From: a bacterium
GTDB lineage: Bacteria; Bacillota_I; Bacilli_A; RF39; UBA660
Assembly: GCA_014846175.1 (NCBI GenBank)
Contig: RKAV01000092.1
Location: forward strand, 1-10,631
DNA length: 10,631 bases
Reading direction: 5' to 3'
The notes under the pieces are model-generated. The model did not search any database, had not been told where the DNA came from, and was given only the letters and a program-made list of their open reading frames with translations. Position numbers and translations under genes: made by a program. Positions 4,783 through 10,631 of the stretch are shown piece by piece; position 1 is the first letter of the stretch; each line of letters starts with the position of its first letter.

Positions 4783-7080
4783 ATGGTAAAGGAAAAACTA
4801 AAAGAGTATTTCAAAAAGAATAAACAATCTGTTAGTATTAATGAATTAGTAAAAACATTAAAATTAACAGAAGAAGAAAAGAAAGTATTAGTAAAGAACT
4901 TATACGAACTAGAAAAAGAAGGTAATCTTATTTATACTGCTGATAATAAGTATCTTCCTGTAGCAGAGGACTTCTATTTACAACATGGTATAGTAAAACA
5001 CTCAAATAAAGGAAGAATTTATGTAGATATAGGAAATGGTATGAGAATTCATCTTTCAGATAAATTCTTAGAAAAAGTAGCAACTGGTGATACTGTATAT
5101 GTAAAAAAGAAAGAAGAAAACAGTAAACATAATAAATATCATGAAGGAGATGTTGTCCGAATTGTTAAAGAAGAAGAAAATAACTCTTCTTCAACCTTAA
5201 TAAAAGGAGTACTTGAAAGGGATTATGAGAGTAATAGATTATTTTTAAAAAAAGATAATCATAAATATTATGTAACACCTTCTAAAACAGCTAGTGCTTA
5301 TCCTTTTGATACTGTTACTATCTTAGTAAATAATAATACTAAAGAAATAGAAGTAAAAAATATTATTAAAAGAAAACATGATAAACATGTATTTGAATGT
5401 AGTTTAAAAAATGGTGTAAAATGTTGGAAGCCAGTTGGTACTGAATACTTTGAAATACAAGAAAAACCAAAAGATGATGAGTTAATAGGTAAAAGAGTAT
5501 TAGCAAGTTTAAGTAAAGATAAAGATAAGTATAGTATCAATATAGAAAAAGAAATTAAAGGTCAATCTAAAATGGAAAAAGTGATAACATCATCATTATT
5601 AGAACATGGATTTAGTGATACTTTTTCTTCTAAAGCACTGCATGAAGCTTCTAAAGCGATTCTTAAAACTGATAATTATCAAAGACGAGACTTGCGAAAT
5701 TTGGAAACATTTACAATCGATTCATATCATGCTAAAGATTTAGATGATGCTATATCATTAGTAAAAGAAAAGAATGGTTTTACTCTATATGTCTCTATTG
5801 CTGATGTATCATTCTATGTTAGACCAGAAATGCAATTATTTGAAGAAGCTCTTAATAAAACAACTTCAGTATATCCTGCTAATCAAGTTTCACCAATGTT
5901 ACCACCAATTTTATCGAATGGTGTTTGTTCACTGAACCCTAATGAAGATAAATATGCCCTTACCCTAAAAGTTGTTCTAGACAATATGGGTAATAGTAAA
6001 GATTTTGAATTATTTCCTAGCATTATTAGAAGTGATTTAAAGATGAGTTATCAAAAAGTTGATGATTTATTATTAGGTAAAGATAAACCATTTGCTTATC
6101 TACCACATTATGAAACATTAACTAATATGTATTGTTTAGCTAACCTTTTACAAAATAAAAGATTAGAAAAAGGAATGTTAGGGCTAGAAGATGTAGATAT
6201 TAACTTTGATATAGATGACTTAGGAAACCCCTTATCAATTTCTGAAAGAGCAAGAGGACCAGCTACTTTGATAATCGAAAACTTTATGTTATTAGCAAAT
6301 CAAACAGTAGCAGACTTTGCCTATTATTTAGGTCTACCTTTTGTTTATAGAAATCATGAAGGACCAAGTTTTGCTAAAAAGAAGAACTTAGAATCAGACC
6401 TTCATAAAATAGATAAGAGAATAAGACATATTCCTAATATAGATGATCCAATTAAAATGCAACAATTTTTCTTGACAGTTACTAAAGGAAAGACGGAAGA
6501 AGAAATTAAAATTCTTTCGGAAATATTTATTAAAAACTTTCAAAGAGCATACTATAGTGAACAAAATATAGGACATTATGGGTTAGTTATGCCAAGATAT
6601 GCCACCTTTACTTCACCAATTAGAAGAAGTAGTGATTTATTAAATCATCTTTTCTTAAATGAAGTTTTAAGATATAATGGACATGATGTTTCATTAGATG
6701 AAATTAAGAAAAACTTATCCTCTATAACTGAACATTTGTCAGTTATGCAAGAAGAACAAGAACAAGTAGAAAATGAAGTTAATTTCTATTTACTAAAGAA
6801 ATATAGTAAGGAATTTAATGGAATGGTACTTCCTGCTAATTTAAATTTTTTAAGAGAAGATATGGCTTATTTAAAAACAGATAATTTGATACCTGGTATT
6901 ATTAATAAATCTAGTAGATATCAAATAAATACTACTGCTGGTACACTATATGATAAAAAAATAGATAAATTATATCATATAGGGGATAGGGTAGATGTAG
7001 AAATAAAAGATAAGTCTAGTAATAAAAATCAAATAGTATTTGATTTAGTAGAGAAAGAAAAAATATTAATAAAGAAATAG
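4783..7080 (+). CDS. rnr: Ribonuclease R (RNB-family 3'-5' exoribonuclease)
   Basis: The protein has 765 residues from ATG 4783, preceded by GGGGG (4771-4775). An in-frame GTG at 4711 is inside the T-box and is not the start. Order: N-terminal winged-helix (1-60), two cold-shock OB domains (about 65-250), RNB catalytic domain (about 300-625), C-terminal S1-like domain (about 675-757). The catalytic motif TIDSYHAKDLDD supplies the Mg-binding aspartates D313, D319, D321 and D322. YRNHEGP (522-528) and FTSPIRR (609-615) are the other RNB signatures. RNase R degrades structured RNA, including rRNA and mRNA fragments. Oddities: after SPIRR the usual YPDL is SSDL, the S1 domain is divergent, and the Lys-rich tail seen in many RNase R proteins is missing. 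Its place with thrS behind a T-box suggests expression rises when Thr-tRNA charging falls. Confidence 0.95.
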   Translation: MVKEKLKEYFKKNKQSVSINELVKTLKLTEEEKKVLVKNLYELEKEGNLIYTADNKYLPVAEDFYLQHGIVKHSNKGRIYVDIGNGMRIHLSDKFLEKVATGDTVYVKKKEENSKHNKYHEGDVVRIVKEEENNSSSTLIKGVLERDYESNRLFLKKDNHKYYVTPSKTASAYPFDTVTILVNNNTKEIEVKNIIKRKHDKHVFECSLKNGVKCWKPVGTEYFEIQEKPKDDELIGKRVLASLSKDKDKYSINIEKEIKGQSKMEKVITSSLLEHGFSDTFSSKALHEASKAILKTDNYQRRDLRNLETFTIDSYHAKDLDDAISLVKEKNGFTLYVSIADVSFYVRPEMQLFEEALNKTTSVYPANQVSPMLPPILSNGVCSLNPNEDKYALTLKVVLDNMGNSKDFELFPSIIRSDLKMSYQKVDDLLLGKDKPFAYLPHYETLTNMYCLANLLQNKRLEKGMLGLEDVDINFDIDDLGNPLSISERARGPATLIIENFMLLANQTVADFAYYLGLPFVYRNHEGPSFAKKKNLESDLHKIDKRIRHIPNIDDPIKMQQFFLTVTKGKTEEEIKILSEIFIKNFQRAYYSEQNIGHYGLVMPRYATFTSPIRRSSDLLNHLFLNEVLRYNGHDVSLDEIKKNLSSITEHLSVMQEEQEQVENEVNFYLLKKYSKEFNGMVLPANLNFLREDMAYLKTDNLIPGIINKSSRYQINTTAGTLYDKKIDKLYHIGDRVDVEIKDKSSNKNQIVFDLVEKEKILIKK

Positions 7081-7090
7081 GAGAATTAAG

Positions 7091-8842
7091 ATGAAAAATA
7101 TTAAAGAAGATAAAGTATTAATGCCACTTAACCATAGTTGTGCACATTTGCTTGCAGAAGCAGTAAAGAAATTATATCCAGATGCTAAGTTTTGGGTAGG
7201 ACCAGTTATTAGTGATGGCTTTTACTATGATATTGATTTAAATGGAAAGACTTTAACTGATGAAGACTTACCTAAAATTGAAAAAGAAATGAAAAAAATT
7301 GCTAAAGGTAATAAAAGAATTGTAAGACATGAATTAACAAAAGAAGAAGCATTAGAAATGTTTAAAGATGACCCTTATAAAATTGATCTTATTAATGAGT
7401 TTCCAGATGGTGAAGTAATTACTTGTTATACCCAAGGAGAATTTACAGACCTTTGTCGTGGGCCACATGTTGAAAGTACTAAAGAATTAAGAAACTTTAA
7501 ACTGTTAAAATGTAGTGGAGCTTATTATAAAGGAGATTCTAAAAATAAAATGCTTCAAAGAATCTATGGTGTATGTTATCAGAATGAAGAAGATTTAGCA
7601 GAACACTTACAAATGTTAGAAGAAGCTAAAGAAAGAGACCACCGAAAATTAGGAAAAGATTTAGGAATCTTTATGATGTCTGATCTTGTTGGAAGAGGAC
7701 TTCCTTTATGGTTACCAAATGGTTATACATTATGGCGTACTATTCAAAACTATATAACAGAAAAAGAAGTAAGTCATGGTTATCAACATGTTCATACACC
7801 TGACTTAGGTAGTGTAGAATTATATAAAACATCAGGACACTGGGATCATTATAAAGATGATATGTTCCCTGCTATGGAGTTAGATGAAGAAGCCTATGTA
7901 CTAAGACCAATGAATTGTCCTCATCACATGGTTATTTATGGTAATAGACTTCACTCTTATCGTGATTTACCAATTAGAATAGCAGAAATAGCTAATGACT
8001 TTAGATATGAAGCAGCAGGAGCAGTTAAAGGTATTGAAAGAGCAAGATCATTTACCCAAAATGATTCACATATCTTCTGTACTAAAAAACAAATTGAAGA
8101 GGAATTTAAAGGCGTATTAAACTTAATTTTAGAAGTTTATAAAGACTTCCATATTACTGATACTAAATTTAGATTATCACTAAGAGATAAAAATGATAAA
8201 GAAAAATATTTTGACGATGATGAAATGTGGAATAGTGCAGAAACAGCATTAAGAAAAGTATTAACAGATTTAAAAGTTGATTTTATCGAAGCAGAAGGTG
8301 AAGCAGCTTTCTATGGACCTAAGCTTGATATTTTAATTAAACCAGCTGTAGGTAATGAAGTAGCACTATCAACTATTCAGTTAGACTTTTTATTACCAAG
8401 AAGATTTAATCTAACTTATATAGCTGAAAATGGTGAAAAAGAAACACCAGTAGTTATTCATAGAGCAGTACTTGGTTCACTTGATAGATTTATTGCTTTT
8501 CTTCTTGAAGAAACGAAGGGTAATTTACCTTTATGGTTAGCACCTATCGGAGTAGAAGTTATTCCTGTATCTAGTGAACATCATTTAGAATATGCTAAAA
8601 ATGTTTATCAAAGATTACTTGCTGAAGGAATTAAAGCAGAATTAGATAGTCGTAATGAAAAACTTGGTTATCGTTTAAGAGAAGCTCAAACAAGAAAGAT
8701 TAAGTATACTCTAATATTAGGAGATAATGAAAAATTAGATAGAACAGTTAGTTATCGTTTACATGGTGAGAAAGATACTACAGCCGTTAGTATTGATGAA
8801 TTTGTTAAACTTTTAAAAAATGAGATAGAAAATAAAGATTAG
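7091..8842 (+). CDS. thrS: Threonyl-tRNA synthetase (class II, without TGS domain)
   Basis: This 583-residue enzyme starts directly with the editing domain, so the roughly 60-residue N-terminal TGS domain of the usual 640-residue enzyme is absent. Editing site: HSCAH (15-19) and CRGPH (122-126) give H15, H19, C122 and H126. Catalytic core: FRYEAAGAVKGIERAR (304-319) is motif 2; the zinc ligands are C276 (MNCPHH), H327 (DSHIFC) and H457 (IHRAVLG); motif 3 spans about 455-470. The C-terminal anticodon-binding domain runs from about 480 to 580. It attaches Thr to tRNA-Thr and clears mischarged Ser-tRNA-Thr. GGAGA (7080-7084) lies 6 bases before ATG, and the gap after rnr is 10 bases, so the two are one operon. 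Transcription is presumably controlled by the upstream threonine T-box. Confidence 0.97.
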   Translation: MKNIKEDKVLMPLNHSCAHLLAEAVKKLYPDAKFWVGPVISDGFYYDIDLNGKTLTDEDLPKIEKEMKKIAKGNKRIVRHELTKEEALEMFKDDPYKIDLINEFPDGEVITCYTQGEFTDLCRGPHVESTKELRNFKLLKCSGAYYKGDSKNKMLQRIYGVCYQNEEDLAEHLQMLEEAKERDHRKLGKDLGIFMMSDLVGRGLPLWLPNGYTLWRTIQNYITEKEVSHGYQHVHTPDLGSVELYKTSGHWDHYKDDMFPAMELDEEAYVLRPMNCPHHMVIYGNRLHSYRDLPIRIAEIANDFRYEAAGAVKGIERARSFTQNDSHIFCTKKQIEEEFKGVLNLILEVYKDFHITDTKFRLSLRDKNDKEKYFDDDEMWNSAETALRKVLTDLKVDFIEAEGEAAFYGPKLDILIKPAVGNEVALSTIQLDFLLPRRFNLTYIAENGEKETPVVIHRAVLGSLDRFIAFLLEETKGNLPLWLAPIGVEVIPVSSEHHLEYAKNVYQRLLAEGIKAELDSRNEKLGYRLREAQTRKIKYTLILGDNEKLDRTVSYRLHGEKDTTAVSIDEFVKLLKNEIENKD

Positions 8843-8860
8843 GTTTTGTCCTAATCTTTT
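8834..8860 (+). terminator. Terminator of the rnr-thrS operon
   Basis: AAAGATTAGG (8834-8843) pairs with CCTAATCTTT (8850-8859) around TTTTGT. The thrS stop codon (8840-8842) is in the left arm, and T8857-8860 form the tail. Confidence 0.85.
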
Positions 8861-8864
8861 CTAA

Positions 8865-8892
8865 TTGAAAAGATGATAAAGTTTGATATAAT
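8865..8892 (+). promoter_or_regulatory. Extended -10 promoter of the acyltransferase-like gene
   Basis: TTGAAA (8865-8870) and TGATATAAT (8884-8892) have a 16-base spacer. TATAAT is a perfect -10 with TGn before it. The start point would be near 8899, just ahead of the AGGAA ribosome binding site. Confidence 0.8.
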
Positions 8893-8915
8893 TATCTTAA
8901 GATAGGAATGATATT

Positions 8916-9911
8916 ATGAAACAAAGAGATAAAGCTCTTGATTTAATGAAAAGTATATTAGTAGTACAAATGATAATTGCTCATATAACATATTTCTTTT
9001 GTAAAGAAGGTCAAGTGTCACTTATTGGACTTTATACTAATTTAATAGTTTTTTCCGGTCTTATGTTTACCTTTGGTTATGTTTGTTATAAAGCATATCT
9101 TACTAAAGATAATATTAATCTAAAAAGAAAATTAACAAAAAGATTTATTATAACAATTATTGCTTATTACATATCTGGGGTTGCTTATACTGTTTTAATA
9201 GAGAAAACGTTTGATTTAAATATTTTAATTAAAATTTTATCTCTTCAAAAAATACCAAAGTATTCTGAATTTTTATTAAGTTTTGCTTTTACTTATCCAC
9301 TTATTTATATATTTAGTAAATTATCAAAGAAGCTAACTAATATTCATTACTTAATACTGGCATTATTATCCTTAGCTTTTACTTTCATTAATTATAGTCT
9401 TATTAAAATACCTCTTATTGGTGTTTTTATAGGTACATCTTCTTTTGCTTCTTTTCCTATTATTCAGTATAGCAGTTATTTTTTAGCAGGAGAGTATTTA
9501 GCTAAAGAAGATAAAGTAATTGATAAAACTATATTAGGTATATCTATTCTTGGTTTTATACTATTTATTGGTTATATTTTTGCTTTTAAAGACTTACCAA
9601 AGAGATTCCCTCCATCCTTATTTTGGATTATAGGTGGCTACTTATTTGTTTATACTTATTTTATATTAAGTGAAAACTTAGTTAATCTTCTAAAAACAAA
9701 GTTAATTTTATCAATAGGTACAAACTCCTTAATCTATCTAGTAGCAAGTAATTTAATTATTTTTTCTTGTCATAATATATTATATAGATTAGATATAACA
9801 TTTACAGGAATTTATCAGTTACTACTTATTTTAACTATTTTCCTTCTTTGTCTTACATGTTCTTATCTATATATTAATATTTTAAATAAATTAAAAAGCC
9901 ATCACAATTGA
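8916..9911 (+). CDS. Integral membrane acyltransferase-like protein (AT3/HGSNAT-type)
   Basis: This 331-residue protein has about ten hydrophobic segments (roughly 10-30, 36-58, 76-95, 117-135, 143-160, 165-192, 206-224, 235-252, 262-286, 298-322). The N-terminal RDKALDLMKS followed by a hydrophobic run and AHITYF (His23) matches the R..xxD..R......H opening of membrane acyltransferase family 3 and of HGSNAT-like proteins. Other shared features are FSGLMFTFGY (family pattern FLSGY), YFLAGEYL (Gxx in the YFLxG segment) and KRFPPSLFW (family pattern PPS). Such enzymes transfer acetyl or other acyl groups onto envelope sugars or polymers. The acceptor cannot be told here, as no polysaccharide gene is adjacent. 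It has its own promoter, AGGAA at 8904-8908 and ends TGA-TGA inside a bidirectional terminator. Family assignment is by topology and short motifs only. Confidence 0.6.
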   Translation: MKQRDKALDLMKSILVVQMIIAHITYFFCKEGQVSLIGLYTNLIVFSGLMFTFGYVCYKAYLTKDNINLKRKLTKRFIITIIAYYISGVAYTVLIEKTFDLNILIKILSLQKIPKYSEFLLSFAFTYPLIYIFSKLSKKLTNIHYLILALLSLAFTFINYSLIKIPLIGVFIGTSSFASFPIIQYSSYFLAGEYLAKEDKVIDKTILGISILGFILFIGYIFAFKDLPKRFPPSLFWIIGGYLFVYTYFILSENLVNLLKTKLILSIGTNSLIYLVASNLIIFSCHNILYRLDITFTGIYQLLLILTIFLLCLTCSYLYINILNKLKSHHN

Positions 9912-9920
9912 TGACTTTTT
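9893..9920. terminator. Bidirectional terminator between convergent genes
   Basis: AAAAAGCCATCA (9893-9904) pairs with TGATGACTTTTT (9909-9920) around CAAT. The single C-A mismatch on the plus strand becomes a G-U pair on the minus strand, so it is slightly better for the minus-strand gene. Both sides have a five-U tail. Confidence 0.85.
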
Positions 9921-9921
9921 A

Positions 9922-10631
9922 TTAATTTTGTGTACCGTGATAAAGTTCTTCTTTTAAAGTATCAAGATTTTGATTCATTAAAGTAACATAATCACTTTTA
10001 TTTTTCCTTGCTTCTTCTGTTAATAAATTCATGTGTTTAAATGATATTTGTGAAATAGTATTTGGATATTTATTAATAATATTTTGTATATTTCCAGTTG
10101 TTTTATCTTCTTCATAAGTAAATATCTTAGTGATTTTTCCTTGTTTAATTAAATTATCAATCTCCTTTAATTCCTTATCAGAAGTATCATTATTAAGTAA
10201 ATAAACTTTTACCCCATACTTCTCTAAATACTTATAAGCAGAATTTGTTGCTACAATTGTTTTATAAGGAGCATTTTCAACTGCTAATCTAATATTGGCA
10301 TCTAACTCAGAAACAGTTATTTTTAAGTTTTCATAGTTTTTATCTATTTCTTTACGTAAATAATTATTTTCTACATATTCTTTTAAACTAATTCTAACAT
10401 TCTGACACATCATTAACATGAAAGAGGGATCATTCCATAGTTCTTCCGTATTATTATTATTTTCTAAAACATAAGAGCTATCTATAATCTTTAAATCGCT
10501 ATTATAATCAAGTAATTCTATAGCAAGGTCTCTTTCTCTTTCAATTAAACCGGTATAAATTAATAAATCTTGATTAGCTAAGTCCTTTTTTCTTTTAGTA
10601 GTTAATTTATAAGTACTAGTATTAACACCAT
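9922..10631 (-). CDS. TroA/ZnuA-like ABC transporter solute-binding protein, C-terminal part
   Basis: The frame is open to the right edge, so the gene starts outside the window. The Met at 10419 is internal. About 235 residues are visible. DLLIYTGLIERE...LLDYNSDLKIIDSS, then ELWNDPSFMLMM, then the long linker helix, then VATNSAYKYLEKYGVKV, then FTYEEDKTTGNIQNIINKY and finally DYVTLMNQNLDTLKEEL, follow the order of cluster A-I metal-binding proteins (ZnuA, TroA, MntC). Those proteins deliver Zn or Mn to an ABC permease and are usually lipoproteins. The expected ligand positions differ: the HxWLDP His region reads ELWNDP, and the SHxAFxY His is TNSAYKY. So the visible part lacks the usual His ligands, and the cargo may not be Zn/Mn. 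The permease and ATPase genes are not in view; they may lie to the right. Confidence 0.75.
   Translation of the reverse strand, partial: GVNTSTYKLTTKRKKDLANQDLLIYTGLIERERDLAIELLDYNSDLKIIDSSYVLENNNNTEELWNDPSFMLMMCQNVRISLKEYVENNYLRKEIDKNYENLKITVSELDANIRLAVENAPYKTIVATNSAYKYLEKYGVKVYLLNNDTSDKELKEIDNLIKQGKITKIFTYEEDKTTGNIQNIINKYPNTISQISFKHMNLLTEEARKNKSDYVTLMNQNLDTLKEELYHGTQN

Noticed and set aside
5298..5540. Minus-strand ORF inside rnr
   Set aside because: Antisense to the cold-shock domains of RNase R; no supporting signal.
6394..6576. Second minus-strand ORF inside rnr
   Set aside because: Antisense to the RNB domain; short and without signals.

Overview
The window reads as a chromosomal segment of a very AT-rich, low-GC Gram-positive bacterium, in the Bacillota/Bacilli sphere and possibly close to the Mollicutes, RF39 or Erysipelotrichia lineages. 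The reasons are the block rplU - prp - rpmA - obgE, an L27 with the Firmicutes N-terminal extension that Prp removes, a tRNA-dependent T-box leader, strong GGAGG-type ribosome binding sites, TTGACN/TATAAT-like promoters, and a threonyl-tRNA synthetase lacking the TGS domain. Trp is written TGG in all intact genes and one gene ends on TGA, so the standard bacterial code fits better than the UGA=Trp Mycoplasma code. This placement is inference from gene content and composition.

Layout, left to right. (1) 1-586: the 3' end of an M16-family peptidase gene resembling YmfH, with its terminator. (2) 614-966: an AT-rich patch of nested inverted repeats, then a promoter, a 54-residue small ORF and a terminator. 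(3) 1001-1257: a two-tRNA transcription unit on the minus strand (tRNA with CAU anticodon, then tRNA-Leu UAG), with its own promoter and terminator. (4) 1319-1759: a degraded superoxide dismutase-like gene, shortened in its N-terminal half, interrupted by an in-frame TGA and without any of the family's Trp residues. (5) 1778-4313: promoter, L21 leader RNA, rplU (L21), prp (L27-processing protease), rpmA (L27), obgE (ribosome-assembly GTPase), and a terminator. This is a large-subunit biogenesis operon in which Prp and its substrate L27 lie side by side. (6) 4355-8859: a strong promoter, a rod-shaped structured RNA ending in a U-tract, a separate 22-bp perfect hairpin, a threonine T-box, then rnr (RNase R) and thrS (ThrRS), closed by a terminator. 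The T-box specifier appears to be ACU (Thr), which matches thrS and places RNase R under charged-tRNA-Thr control as well. (7) 8865-9920: a promoter and a multi-membrane-segment acyltransferase-like protein. (8) 9922-10631, minus strand: the C-terminal part of a TroA/ZnuA-like ABC transporter solute-binding protein that has lost the usual metal-binding His residues in the visible part. It converges on gene 7 through a shared bidirectional terminator.

Most genes are housekeeping translation and RNA genes. The points that deserve a second look are the unexplained RNA structures between obgE and rnr, the decayed Trp-free superoxide dismutase, the His-less TroA-like binding protein, and the small promoter-driven ORF at 793-957. 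No CRISPR array, insertion sequence or phage gene was seen.
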